The notes under the pieces are model-generated. The model was not told the DNA's origin and searched no databases. It saw only the letters and a program-made list of their open reading frames with translations. Below are positions 24,311-37,162 of a stretch of 64,000 bases of DNA, piece after piece. The position numbers and the translations under genes were made by a program. The stretch is from assembly GCF_050908995.1 (NCBI RefSeq), contig NC_135122.1:12936501-13000500 (forward strand), read 5' to 3'. Origin of the DNA: Andrena cerasifolii. Its lineage: Eukaryota > Arthropoda > Insecta > Hymenoptera > Andrenidae. Numbering within the stretch: the stretch's first letter is position 1; the number at the start of each line of letters is the position of its first letter.

Positions 24311-27300
24311 CCTCGTACGCTACACATTTTATCAATCGCACTCTAGAGGCAATTTCTAAGATCACACGCGATCGCGGTACACAGGATCAATAAACCCTAA
24401 CCCATCGAATCCTGTCCGTCTTCAGCGTCCATCAATCCCGGTCGACCGTGGAAGCGAAATTACACGGAGGGGGCGCCAGCGTGTCTGCCGGCTCGCGTAT
24501 CTAGGCCTCGTAACCGGCGCAGATAACCATCTGAATGACAATTGCTGGCGGCGCGGCATTAATTGCTGTCCGCGTAACAAGCCCGCGTAACCGTGGCAGC
24601 ATCAATTCTTGTCACGCGACCGGGCGATCGTTGCTCCGCGGGTCGCTCTCACGAGGACTCCGCTCGTTCCTCCGGCAGGGATCGCCTTCCGCGTCGTCCG
24701 GGAACCAGCGAGTCAACCCTTAACGCGGGCACGCCGCGTTCACGCAGAGAGACGGGACTATCGATCGCGCGCACGCGAAACGGGGGAATTAGCGAGCGAT
24801 GTTAATACCGAATCGGAACGAAACCGCGCGGTTCCTTTGATCAGCCGGAGTAGGAAGTGGCTTGAGCTCCCCTGTATCAGCCCGGTGGCCGAGGCATCGA
24901 TCAAAGACAGAACGTTGACGGAACGTTCCAGCGGACAGATTCGAGCGTGCACAGAGCGCACACGTACACAGAGAGGCGCAGACGTTCCGCGGCTGCCTCC
25001 GCAACAAGGCAGAGTCGCAATATCCGGCGAACGTAGGAAGGATCCCCCGTGCTTTCTCTTACCGGCGGGGGTTATTATCGTGCACACCGTGGAGACGTGC
25101 CAGCAACAACGCTATCCATGACAAGCCTCGAGACAAAAGGAACCTTTCATCGTCGAAAGAGAGGATCTTATACCTTCCTGGACCCCTCTGTCTCGTCGCC
25201 ACCCCCGTCTTCCTGTGTAATCGTTCCGCCGGCAAGGATGATCGCGTGTCTCGCGTTTTGGGGGGTTGGCGGGGGCAGGAACGATCAAACGACGCTCGTT
25301 GTTCGCGTTAGTGGAATTGCTTCTTTTCGTAATTACAGGGATCGAGGGTCCGGTGTACCCGATACTTCGAAACGCTTGCGATTGAGGTACGTCTGCTACG
25401 TCAGTGAAAGTTGCTCGACTGTAAATCGATTCGATCCATCGTTCCACCGTTCGATGGAAAACAGCAACACTAGGTATTCCGCGCAGCAATCTGCCCGGTT
25501 GAACAAGTCCGCAAAAATCTGAAGTGCAGCGTACAGCCTCGGTAACCGTTCAAGCCGGGGTTAAAATTATTCCTCGACCAGCCACGAATCACTTGCTGCG
25601 GCAGTTATTCTCCGAAAGTGGCGTGTCCCAGCCCCGCGGACTCTGTCCCCTTCTGTCTCTCTCGTCTCGTTCCAGAACTGTTTGCGGTCCCGTTGGACTT
25701 TTCATCCATTAGTCTCGGCCCGTCTGGGCACGCGTGCACTCGAAACGGTTGATTCAGGAAGAGCAGGACCAAAGAGACAGGTGGCTCGAACGTATTTATA
25801 CGGCTTGGTCGCGTGAAACACCCGTGAACGACGCTGCGCGCACGCCTGCCGCCGCTTTTGCGTGCAGACTGCAAGCGCGCGTCTCTAGGGAATTCGCAGC
25901 CAGTGCCAAACAGCGTGTTTCTGGCGTCTAGCGCGTTCATTCATTCCGCTGGCCGGGCCCACCTATGAATAGACGCTATTTAAAGGACACACCCGGGAGT
26001 GCAATGGCTCGCGCTTCGAAACGACACGGAATTCCCGCCGTCCGAGACGGAAAACGCGGCCGCGAGCGGCTCTTTTCTCGAATTCGCGGCTAGCCCGCCT
26101 CGCCTCGCCGCGCAATGCCCATGAGAAATCGTTCCTCCGCTCGTTCGCGCCCCCTTCGCCCGCCGCCGACATTGTCGTCGTGGCGGATTTCGTGTATTCT
26201 TTGGATCGAGATGATTTACGAGGCTCGGCTTGGCTTTTCAGCCGCTCGGGCCCCGCTAACGGAGCTTTCGTTGACGCTTTAACGCGTGTAATGGAGGAAG
26301 CAGACGCTGCAAATATTTCGTGCATTTTAATTGAGTATACCAGAAATTGGAATTCCCAGGTGCTGCCACGAAAAATCTATGTGTCTGCGGTGTGCCCTGC
26401 GTTTCTTGTTTTACGATTGGAAAATATAGGACCGGAGGAATGTGGCTCGCTTATGACGCTGTCCTGCTTTTTGCACGGTCATGAATCTTGTACGCAAGTA
26501 CATAAAATTGGTGTACCCCACGCGTCCTACCTGCATAGCTACTTGCCCCCGTACGCTTTGTATATTTCGTAGTTCGATACGCACACTAGCGATTCCGTTA
26601 AACGAAAAAACGATACTTAAGAATGGGTTCTAATGAAACATCGATACGTGGCAATCGGCTATTTTCAAAAAGAATCTGGAAATGAGGAATCGATGATAAG
26701 AATTATCAAAAGTAGAATACATTGAATGTGAGATAAAAAGAATTTTTATTGATTCATTATATTGGAAAATATAATATATGATACATATTCTTTACTCTGT
26801 TTGTAAGTATATGTTATAAAATCTTTTTCAAAGGTTCTAGTTGTATAAACTCATACACACAAATTCATTTTTTATATACATTTGTAGTTTCTTTAATTTG
26901 GGACATCTGAGTTTCATTTTCATTTGTAGAGACTGAAAAATAAAACATTATAAGGAGAAAATTCTTAAAAATAAAACACGCCCAAAATAATCAAGTTATC
27001 GGGAATCGATTCATAGAATAATCGATGAAATAATCGGTTCTTCAGAAAAAGAATCGAGTAGAATCGCCCCATCTTAACGCACACCCGTTCCTCATTGAAC
27101 TCGGTCGCCTCGGCCAGAATTGTTTGGCCGCGAGCGCGAGTAGACAGACCGTCTTCAACGACGCGACGCGTCGTTTCATTCATAAATAGTACGTTGAAAT
27201 CCATGTTCTTTAACATTCTTTCATAAAGGATCGGCAATTCGTGAATGAATAATTAAATAAGTTATCGTGGTTCCATTCTAGCATGTGCTTATGTCTCTTG

Positions 27301-28825
27301 GGACTAAAAGAAATATTGTTATCATTAGTAGGATTTCGTACAAACGTTAGATTTCTCTAATTTGCCTTCGAGAGTGGTTCTTCTGAACCCGAGATTACGT
27401 AAAGCTAAAATCTTGATGCTGGGACATTACCTGGATAAGGAAGTCTAGCTTCCATACTCCACCTGCCCATATTCTGAGAAGAAAGCCTCGGATTCCATCA
27501 AGGTAAGAGGCTTTCCCCTGTCTTCTTATTGAAGAAATTTATATATTTCCACATCTTCTATAATTATAAGATGAATTAAACCTACACGACCACCTTTGGT
27601 CCACGTAATCACAGATGCTGCGATTATACGTTCTCTGTTTTTCAGAAATTACATTTAACAGTGTCTTCCATAGCACAAGGAAGCAAAGAAAATTTTGTCC
27701 CCCAAGAGCTATCCCTTTGAGCACTCAGGCCTATCTCGTTAATCAATGTACCCAAACGACTGCATATACATCTTTTTGCTCCAACTGTTCTCCTTTTCGT
27801 CACTCCGCGTCTGCTCGTTCCCCATCTTCCTTTTGCCCTTCTATTCTTGAATGGCGAGTCTTCGCGCGAGTTTCGACCTTCCTCTTTAGCATCGCGACGC
27901 GACGTGGCTCCCAGCTACCCGCTGGAGGAGCCTGCGGTCGAATCGAGCTCGATGCCGCGTCTGAAAACTTTCACCAACAAAGCCTATTGTGCCGGGAAAC
28001 GAGATAATACATCGCGTCGACGGACGCGAGGTCCGGGTCCTCCTCGTTCTCTCTTCAACCGCTAAATTATACCTTTCGCAGATGGGCACTCGCACACGGA
28101 CGTACGAGTGGCCTCTCGCGTACTTCTCGACGCGTGTCCCGGGCCAGTGCAATTAGGGGACGGCTCTCGATGCCAGGCACTAGTTCGCCCGGCGATCTCG
28201 AAAGAATCCTCGCCGGGCGTTCTCTATTCACTCGCGAGGGCCAAGTTAATTAAAGCCTGGCCTCGCGACGTGTAATTACTCCGATCATCTCCAACTTCTT
28301 CTCCACGAAAACCATAGACATCATCCCAACTGTTCCCCGTGTCTCTGGAATCATAGAATTACAGCTAATCCCGAAAACGGATTTAGCCGTCCTTCGGCCT
28401 AAAAATCAACGGATGCACCTGCACCGTTAGCGCTTCTCGTTATCGTAAATAATTTCTCTCCTTTCCTCAATGGAGTCCGTTGTGCAGAACGTACTTTGCC
28501 ACGAGTAGGACACCGTGTAAAGGCTAAACAGTAGGGTAATTAGATTCGTTCGAATATGGGAATTTCGCAAGGAATAGGGGGACCGTTGCGCACGTAGCGC
28601 GTACTTGACTAGTCCAAGTCCTTGGACAGAAGGTTGCACGAAGGTAGCGGTTCTTCCGAATGGGGAACGGTTCGCGGGGTGGCCAGGGGACTCGGTAGCC
28701 CCGAGTGCCACGGAAGGAACGTCACGCTGCACTCGGTGTGCATTATCGTGTGCCGTTCGGCGTATAAAATATGGCAGCAGGTCGGGCACGTTTCATTGAG
28801 CGGCACGAGAACCGTTCCGATTCTC
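24311..28825. other. Mixed unique DNA, no gene supported
   Basis: GC-rich except for an AT-rich island at about 26580-27250. Frames such as 26180-26572 (plus, about 130 codons) and 27615-28007 (plus) show no recognisable domain. The 27270-27740 stretch is more balanced in composition, but I could not identify it. Confidence 0.4.
26621..27073. mobile_element. Possible TTAA-flanked element (weak)
   Basis: TTAA occurs at 26617-26620 and 27074-27077. The inward sequences, GAATGGGTTCTA on the left and GATGGGGCGATTCTA in reverse complement on the right, are only loosely similar. The interior is AT-rich with several ATCGAT-containing repeats. A minus-strand frame of about 90 codons overlaps the right part. 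Tentative. Confidence 0.3.
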
Positions 28826-28844
28826 CGCGCGCGCGCGCGCGCGC
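28826..28844. repeat. (CG)n alternating tract
   Basis: About nine uninterrupted CG units. Such tracts are prone to Z-DNA. Their survival fits a genome without strong CpG loss. Confidence 0.95.
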
Positions 28845-29035
28845 TGACTTTCCCGTACGACTCGGAACACGTTGGCGGATCCTCGTCCCGCTACATTAAC
28901 TCTCGTTATCAATGCGTTACGTGCGACCGGGCCGAATCTGCGCGTCGGTGCTTCTGTATTTCTGTATGCGCGGCTACGTGTGGATCCAGGAGTGTGCGCG
29001 TGCTACCGGTGTAGCCAGCTTCCGTGGGATCGTCC

Positions 29036-29061
29036 CCGTCGCCGTCGTCGTCGTCGTCGGC
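29036..29061 (+). repeat. (GTC)n trinucleotide tract
   Basis: Near-perfect GTC repeats with one or two substituted units. The antisense frame would encode Asp repeats but is otherwise unremarkable. Confidence 0.85.
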
Positions 29062-29560
29062 GTGCATCGATAAATCGAACGCCCGTAAATCTTTCGGTTT
29101 CCGTCGTCGTGGCCCCCGGAGCACGTACGATCGATCGCGAGGAGTCACTCGGCTGGTACCCTCTATCGACAGACCTATCGAGGATTAAAGGCCTGACGAC
29201 AGCTACAACCGACGCTAGTTACCTTCTATTTAACGTGATTTAAGGCGCTAGCTGGCTTTACGTGCGGCTACGTGTCTCTCTCGTGAAGATACGCCGTGGA
29301 CGACGCCGGAACCGGCGACACGAATGTTTGCTCTCCGCGCGGCGCTGCCCCCGACCCTCCAGCGAAATTGTATCGTTTTCCTGGACGGCCGTTTATCGGG
29401 GCTGTATCTGGCGATGGCTAGGACCCATCGCGTCGATCCTGCCGATTCGGGGGCTCCGAGTTTTCTCGGCATCGAAAACCTCGTTGATTCTTACCTCGGA
29501 GATACCGGCGGTTGCTCACGTTTGTTCCCTTGAAATCGTCGGATCTCGGTAACTCTATTA

Positions 29561-30366
29561 GAGGAAGTGCTGTATATTCGGAATACCAGTTTGTTTAAGA
29601 CGAATAAAATATTACAGCAGAGAACGGGAACAAAACTGCATAATATCATAGGAAAACTAATGAACTTTTATATTTTAAACTCTCAGTAATAATAAAAAAC
29701 AAAAAGTGATTGAAACTTTTATCTAAATGAAAAGTGACAGGAAGTATCGATTTCGTTAAGGTGCATGTAATTTGGAATACCGCTATTCCAATTTACCTTC
29801 ACTTTAAAAGCTTAAAACATGTAGATAATAAAATTATTTTCGTTTATGATCTAATCAGGCTAAAAAATCACAATATAGGAACAATCTTAGATAAATAAAA
29901 TAAAATCGTTTAAAAATCGTTTAATAAATGACGTTTAACAAAATGCTAAGCTTTGGAATATTCCAAATTACCTTCACCTTCGGTATTCCGAGTTAGCAAC
30001 ATGGCATTGAAACCTAAAATTTCATGTCACACTTTGTATTTTCGAAATTATCGCTAAACGGACAGGCAACCATAGAAGGAACGTGCAGATGAGTAGATTA
30101 AGTGTTTAACTCTAAAGTCTCGACATATTTTAACCACGATTGGCACGATTGAATACTTGCTGAAAAAAGTTTTGCAGATGGACGTTTTCTTATTCTGCAG
30201 AGTAAGTCGACAATGTTAAAATGGCGGTTCATCCACAAATGTCATTAGTTAACAGGTCATTAGCTCCTATTATCTACGGTGTTACAAATTAGATAGCGTT
30301 AGTAGTTTATTAGATACTTCGGTACTCCAAATTACCAACAGTATTCCAAATATACTGCACTTCCTC
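29561..30366. mobile_element. TA-flanked inverted-repeat element with internal repeats
   Basis: The left end GAGGAAGTGCTGTATATTCG (29561-29580), continuing GAATAC, matches the reverse complement of the right end (to 30366) at 24 of 26 positions. TA flanks both ends (29559-29560, 30367-30368). Subterminal motifs recur inside: forms of GGAATAC and CCAAATTACC appear near 29770, 29955 and 30330. The 806-bp interior is AT-rich and has no transposase frame. This is a Tc1/mariner-type non-autonomous element. Confidence 0.88.
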
Positions 30367-30368
30367 TA

Positions 30369-33300
30369 CTCTCTACCTTCATCTACGGTAATCAGGTAGC
30401 TCTATTCAGAAAACAATGGATAATGCCTCGTGACGGTGAGCGATTTTCATAGAAAATTTATGCCCACGCTCGTCCGTCTATAGCCGCGAGGCAACAGCTT
30501 GCTACAATCAATGAAGTAATTGTACTTCAGAACGGTTACACCTGGATTATCGTTAAATGTGTGTCCCTTCGCGTGCCGTTAAGCGTCATAGTTAGGGCTT
30601 CCTTTCCTTAATTACGCGGTAATTAACCGATGACCTTTTACGGGGGCCGATTGGATACGCGAAGGGATGCCGGGAAGGCTGTAGAAAGAAGGCAGCGGAC
30701 TCACGGCTGATAAACACGTTGTCGGCTGAATAATGCAGATACGAGGAAGGGGCGTGGGGCGCAGAGTGGAGGTCCGCAATCATCGTTTTAAAAGACGAGC
30801 CATTGACTCGGTCCATGCATTGTCTCACTGAATCGTACGTAGGTACACGGTCCTCGCGGCTGCGTATCGGCTCGATGACGCATGCCGCGCAACTTACCTA
30901 TGCACGCACACGCGTCCACGCGTCACCCACACGTCTTGACGGCACGATGAAGATCGCTAATTAGCGGTGACTTGTGCCCCGTCGCGGTATTGTCTTTCGC
31001 CGAACCACCTGCCTGCGCTCCGCAGACGCGTGCTGCAGCTGCGCCGCATCCTCGCGGTGTCCCTGCAATCCGCGAACAACAGGGCGCTAATAAGTTATAC
31101 ATAGACCGGTGATTGACAGGGATTATCTAGAGCAGTGGAAGTATCCTGACACTGAACCGGAAACTCGCTAGTTCACCGACACGTCATTTCCTGCTCGTAA
31201 TTTCATCTGACGTTGAGTCGCTAAATATTGTAGTTGAATGAAATTAAATTAATGTGGATATCTATATTTAGCAGCATTGAACAGATTTATATTAAACAGT
31301 GAAAATTGCTGGAATCAAGTTGCAGGTATTTTTGGGCTATGTTCATGAAGCTGGAATTAATTAAATGCTTTCCACGAATACCGACGAGATAATTTATATC
31401 CATTAACATCACTGTGATTGAATTCCGGACTCTTCGATTGCTAACGCGAAATGTTTCCTTTCTGTTCCAGGTATGTAACACAGTCTGCATTATATATTGC
31501 ACCGCAAGCATCTGTTGGCGTCTACTTTCTAAGCACCCAAGGATTTGGTACGTCGAAAGCCTCACTTGTCTCTGTTTAGCAAATACGTAGGCACATATTG
31601 TAGCTAAAAATCGAACGTCTGCTGGGCGTCGCGTTCCCTGGTATACGTGTACGTGCGAGTACACATCAGTCGCTTTGAACTGCATCGTTCAATAGTGACT
31701 ATTGCGAGCCAATTCTGATTAAAATTGTTTCGCAGCGATCTCGAGCCCTGAGGCTCTAGTATGATTAGAATGCGACGAGCTTTGGGACGATAGCATAGAA
31801 TTGCGAGAAAATGTTTCAGATTAGCTGAAAAGAGATTTAGATTAATTATGCGCGTAGCCTTCCGATTTCAAGACTACATAACGAGACTCTTCAGTCTTTC
31901 TACGTCCCTTCCGAATTTCATCTTCTCTGATCCTGCACCTTGAGACCAAGGTAACCCATTATTTCGTCGCCCTGGATATCTCCCAAACCCGCCATAGTTC
32001 GCAGAGAAGATTCAGCCCGATGTTAATGAACCAGATAGCCGGCCGAAGGAAGGTCCGGTCGCAAATAACAGAGGAATGCTACGATAATAACGCACACAGA
32101 TTCTCAGAATAATAAAGCATCTATCCAACACGGAGAATCCGCCGCCACTCCCTCAGGAGGGCTCCCTCCCTCTGCGGATTCAGGTATATTCATCGAGCGA
32201 ACCTTTCACCTGGCTGGGGAGATAGAGACGTGTCGGCGCGATCTTCGGAATTAAAGGTCTCCGCGCCGCCGACGATCGTTAAATCCTAGCGCGATTAAGC
32301 TTAGACTCACGATACGATACGTAACCTTCGTCGCTGCTCACACACACACTCCACTGGAATGTTTGTCGTCGCCGTTTGGGCACGTGCACATGCCAGGATG
32401 GAAGCCGTCCGTTCTGGCACTGTATCATCCTCGACGACGCCGCGGACGCGTAGAAACGAGGAACCTAGGGTCTCCGGCTGGAGCGAGAGGGACCGAGTTT
32501 TGGAAGCGTTTCATGGCTGGCGTGAAACGCAGGTGTCAGCTGAAATTGGAGCGTCTTGTACGTGTCTTATTTGGAAGCCACCGGCACGTAGGCGTTTCGG
32601 GTGGGGTATACAAACGGTACATAGTATATCGCTGTCGGGGGAAACAAGGATGGCTAGGGAAAAGGTGGACGAGGATAGGTAAGAAGCGGTTGCAGCAACA
32701 ACGATGGACGTAGCTCCTACGGCGTTGCTTCATCCGTTCCGCGGCGTAGCCAATCAACGAATCCGCCTGTGCTCGCCTCTCGATGGCTGTCCGCCTGTCC
32801 GCCTGAAACGGAAGCCATCCGTTTCTACCCGCTTCATTCTGCTCCGGTCTGCTCCTCCTTAGCCGAGCACAGGATGGTTAATGCCGTGATTTTGTCTTCT
32901 GTACGGACACGTTCAGTCTAAAGCTTTCATGGTTATCTCCCGTTCCCCGGCGAAAAGGGCTTGTTGTTTTGGCTCCGTGTTCCTTTCACGGCGGACAGAA
33001 AGTAGAAGGATCGCTCTCTGATAGCTTTTACAAAGGAAATTCTGAATTTCGCCCCCGTGAAAAGTTTGCCCGAAGGGTGGCGAGACTGCTTGTCGAAGCT
33101 CGCGTTTTCGAGTGGAAGTGCATGTAACTGGGTGCCAGGAAATTAAGTAAAGAAGTCGAGAATCGAGGCTATCCGGCTTCGATGAAATAGACCTCATTTG
33201 TTTTATCGATGTAGATTAGAAAATTAGTGGCGTCACGCACATGCCGCGTACAGTGGCGCCCGTGTTAAATATTACGAAATTTTTCTCTTCGTGTTCCGTG

Positions 33301-33440
33301 CTCTATGTGCTTGAACGTTAAATGTAAAAAATTGCAAGTGCTTTCACCATCTCGGAGTAGACTTTCACAGAAATGAATCCAGAATTCAGAGAGCGAAGGA
33401 TATCAAAGTTTACACGTCAGCCAGCCGTCTTCCTTAGCCT
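30369..33440. other. Mixed unique DNA, no gene supported
   Basis: Balanced base composition. The longest frame is about 132 codons (31287-31685, minus) with no recognisable motif. A short CA run sits at about 32339-32350. Nothing else identified. Confidence 0.4.
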
Positions 33441-33570
33441 TCCGTCTGACCACAAACCTCCAATTCTACTGCGCTTTCCTCCGACGATTAAAACCTCCTC
33501 CATATTTTCTCCGCCCGCGTTCCTGGCGTCGCTAATTGTACTTCCGTATGGTTGCAAGGAATGTTCTCCG
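33441..33570 (-). repeat. Diverged local duplication, copy 1 (frame-conserved on minus strand)
   Basis: This block aligns with 33756-33870, about 310 bp away in the same orientation. Conserved stretches include CGTCTGACCAC, CTACTGCGCTT, GGCGTCGCTAATT and GGAATGTTC. On the minus strand copy 1 reads GEHSLQPYGSTISDA, then KRSRIGGLWSDGR, within a frame of about 90 codons. Differences from copy 2 include at least three synonymous third-position changes, and the length difference between the two motifs is 12 nt, a multiple of three. I recognise no protein family. Confidence 0.65.
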
Positions 33571-33755
33571 TTTGATGAAAAATTTCCTCGAGGAGTAGAA
33601 ATCAGTCTGCAACACTCGTGTCGCATACATTCCTCAAATCCTACTGCATCTTTCTTTTTACTGTGCCACGTGCAAGTATACTCTTTCAAAATTAATTGTC
33701 ACGGAAGATACAAGCTGAAATCTTCCAGCAAAAGTCGCACGTTCCGTCCGTACCG

Positions 33756-33870
33756 TTCGTCTGACCACTGGCGGTCCAATCTACTGCGCTTGGATTTTCG
33801 CAACAACTTGCTCTTCTCACGTAGCCCGGCGTCGCTAATTATATTCCCGCACGGATAGGTGGAATGTTCC
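33756..33870 (-). repeat. Diverged local duplication, copy 2 (frame-conserved on minus strand)
   Basis: Partner of 33441-33570. On the minus strand it reads GEHSTYPCGNIISDA, then KRSRLDRQWSDERYGR, inside a frame of about 66 codons. The two copies keep the same frame, which suggests either duplicated coding exons of an unidentified gene or a duplicated element whose codon-like pattern is chance. Confidence 0.65.
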
Positions 33871-33873
33871 CCC

Positions 33874-36506
33874 CTGGAGCTGGAACGAATCCCAGGCATC
33901 CGATCGCAGAAAACTCGTGATTCATTCGTTCGAAAACGCAGTCCCCGTTAGATACGCGAGCCCAGGCCATTCGTTTCCCTTGCGCGCACAGGTCGAATTC
34001 TTCGGGGAAGCTACAGCAGGTTCACGGATTCGCTGCCGCCGCGACAGCAGAAATGCCGAGAAAGAGAAGAAGAAGGCGGCAAAAAGCCGCGCGGAACCGC
34101 TTCCGCGTTCGTACCCCGATCCCGTCCAGCCATATAACCCTGGTAAGGTCTTGCCGTCCGCATGGAAACGGCCGATTACACCTGCTCCCTCTCGACTTAA
34201 TCCCGAAGGATCGCGGATCGTATTCGAGGAAATTGTCCAAGTGTCTTCGCCGCCACGGAGAATGTACGAGGCAGCAGCGCGGAATATGCCGGTCACGCGC
34301 GGCGCGCTCGAATTAGCACGATTCGATTCGTGCGACACCCGGTCGCCGTGGCTTTGCTGAATCCGCGCCCCTCGTCTTCGGCGAGCAGATTTTTTGGCCG
34401 GCCCCGCTATCCACGGCTTTTTGGATCGCGTCGATGCTGCTGACGCTGCACCGGATTGTAGTTCGACGGGAGTCTAGCCGCAACGCCAAGTCTTGTCACA
34501 GAATCACCGTGGCGCAGTAAAATCTGCATTCTACGGGCGGAGAACCCACTGGAAGTTGGGTCTTCCGCAGAAGTTGCCAACTTTGCGGAGCAGCGTTTTT
34601 GTTCCCGGGTAAATGCGCGCGAATTGTATTTCAGAGGAAGCTTATGATGTTGCTAAGCTTCTTGTTTCGCGTAACAATTGCTGCTAGCACATGGCCTCTG
34701 TTTTCTATGGTGTTCGTAGAAGTTTCGAAAACCTCGACTTCCGAACGGGCGAACGCCGTCGCGGCGTGCGAGAACGGAATTCAAATGGGCGGAATGTATC
34801 GTGGCCAGGGCGGCGGAAAAACGACGGGCGAAAAAGCCAGGCTCTTAACCAGAATTCCCGGGGTCGTAGGACGAGGGAATCGCGTTAGGTGGAAATACGA
34901 TCGTGAATCGAGGCGGGAACGCTGGTCGGGAGAGATCGCGGAGGTCGCAGACATTGTAGGGGTTTCTCCTGGTGTCGCCGGGAAATGTCGTCTTTAATCG
35001 AATCCCATTAAGATTTAAGGGCAAGCCGTGCAATAAATTACGCTACCTCCCAGCGCGGAGAGACGGCTATCGCCTCGATAGGCAAAGGACCATTCGAATG
35101 GCTTACGAGTCGTTGGGAGGCAGAATTATTCGACCGGCTCGATTACGGGATTGTCGTAGGTCGTTGTTACATCTCACGAGTCGCCGCGGCCGCCGCACCG
35201 CCCCGGGAAACGGAAATACCCCCGTAATCCCGAAGAAAATCGATGCGTCCGATCGCAGACCGAATCGCATACTTTCCACGTCGCTTTCCCGCGGCGATAT
35301 TCAAACCTCGCAGAGCCCCCGGCATTCTCTCGGTTCCACCGTGACAATAATTTCGCTTTAAATCGAAACAACGATTTACTTTAATAACTCTGTGTGCATC
35401 GAGCGTGAATATGCCCCCTGAAAGACAAAGTGGAGCTGCTTTCTTATCTGCGCAGATTGTAGCTTGTGTCCCGAGCGTTTCCTTTCGAATGGGATCGGAT
35501 CGGGTTGTATCCAACGCGGGAAATCCGCTGGCTCTACGTATTGAGACGCATCGATCGCCTCTCTGCAGCACGATCGCCGGGTCGCGCGACGCGAAACAGA
35601 CACCGGGGGATTTTTCGAGGATCCCCTCCGTCACCGTGAATCGTCGAATGCCTTATCCATCGCGAGCTCTCCGAGTAAGGGCAACCAAGGCCTCGGAATT
35701 GGTTATCGATGCGAGACGCGGCCTCCTCAGCGCCAAACAGAAAAACTCGATTGATCGCGAGGCCGACGGTGTCGCGCGTGCACCGGAAATCCCGCGCGAT
35801 CCAGGTGACACGAGGCCGTCATTCGCTAAAGGATCAGCCAGCATATAAAAGACTTGGCTCGGACAGACTTGAGACGTCGATCCTGTTATCCGGATCATTT
35901 GTCCTTCGTTTCTTGCATCGATCCTCTTCCTGTGCGAAACGTTTCATTCTCTTATGGGCATATGGTTCTTATTAACGTTCAATATTTTTATACTCCCGCC
36001 TGGCACCGTAGACAAGAACGAGAAGCACTCGCGTTGACAGACCGTGGCGCATAAACATTTATTTGCGCTATGATCACGCGTAGCCAGTGGTTGGAGAGAA
36101 CCACGCGGAGAGAAGAACGGCAAATCGAGTTACGATCACCATTATCGCGAAACGCGAAGGTAACGGCAGCGAACTATCGGAAACTGAAATTTCGCAGTCG
36201 CCTCGCACCTGCCGGGCGCCCGCCGCGCGAAATTATGCGCGTTGCAAATCGTAGCCTCGCGTGCATCCCGTAGAAACGCGCGGGGCCGATCGATAGTCGA
36301 TCTCTCGCGGTGTACCGTGTTGCATACCAACGAACCAGAAGAAAATGAGCTTGCCCTCTCTCTTCCGCGCCCGCGCCTCCTCGCGCTCTGCGCCGATACC
36401 CGCTGCCTCGGAGACAAACTTCTAACGACGCGTCGTTACATCGCGGGAAATCGCCTTCCACTTAAACTCGCGTTCCCGGTTGACCAGGCGGGCTTGCGCG
36501 GATCCT
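33874..36506. other. GC-rich unique DNA, no gene supported
   Basis: Mirror frames on opposite strands (for example 33917-34360 plus and 33922-34338 minus; 35405-35848 plus and 35167-35634 minus) point to low stop density, not genes. No RNA gene or repeat seen. Confidence 0.4.
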
Positions 36507-36544
36507 GGTAATTGATAGTTGATCGGCGGAACGCATCGGTGAAC
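36507..36544. repeat. Local duplicated motif, copy 1
   Basis: A 38-bp block beginning GGTAATTGATAGTTGATCGG matches 37909-37946 at 34 of 38 positions in the same orientation, with the first 20 bases identical. Its AT-rich core TAATTGAT resembles homeodomain-type binding sites (inference). The flanks do not align. Confidence 0.8.
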
Positions 36545-36901
36545 ACGGGAAATGGAAGGAAGCCGTGGAGTGGCGCTGGGAATTATTGGAAAAACTCGTG
36601 TTCGTAAACTCGGATAGCCAGGGCTAGGGCGACGCTACCCGTCGCGGGTGAAACGGCCGTGAGGAAATTTGCATTAAAAAGTTTATTGCCCGGTGGCTTC
36701 CCTCGGGCAGGAAATTGTTTACTCGAGATTGTGGTTAGAGGGTCGAACGATGGAATGACGAGAAAGTGCGATCGTAGATCTTGAAGGATTTAAGAGAAGA
36801 TAGAATATGCGTCTTAGAATCACTCCTTTTAAGAATATCCAAGGTCCCCAGATTTTTTCCCATGGAAATACAGAGCGGGAGAGTTTCAATTAAAGTGTGC
36901 A

Positions 36902-37160
36902 GTGGACACCGGGGCTAGTTGACTAATTTTTATAAATAGACCACTGGTATTTTGTTGACTTGTTGCACCCCAAAAGTTTACAAATTTCATTAGGTATACA
37001 GGCTTTTTCATTCTCACTGATAGAACCCGCAAGTTTTTGTCACGGTGACACATTAAATGGCAAGCTGGTCATTCATATGCTTCAATATCGCGAATCGCAG
37101 CATAATTTATAACATAATACAACAATTAAAGGGAATTAGTCAACAAACCCCGGTCTCCTC
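36902..37160. mobile_element. TA-flanked MITE, family A relative
   Basis: The left end GTGGACACCGGGGCTAG and the reverse complement of the right end GAGGAGACCGGGG share the family A core ACCGGGG. The inverted similarity then reaches a common TTGACTAA. The right flank is TA (37161-37162) and the left CA (36900-36901). The 259-bp interior does not match other family A copies, so the family is defined mainly by its ends. Confidence 0.7.
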
Positions 37161-37162
37161 TA

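Noticed and set aside
26965..27237. Minus-strand 90-codon frame near an AT-rich island
   Set aside because: Looks protein-like in its middle but starts at TTG just after an in-frame stop, and ends inside AT-rich, possibly transposon-derived sequence.
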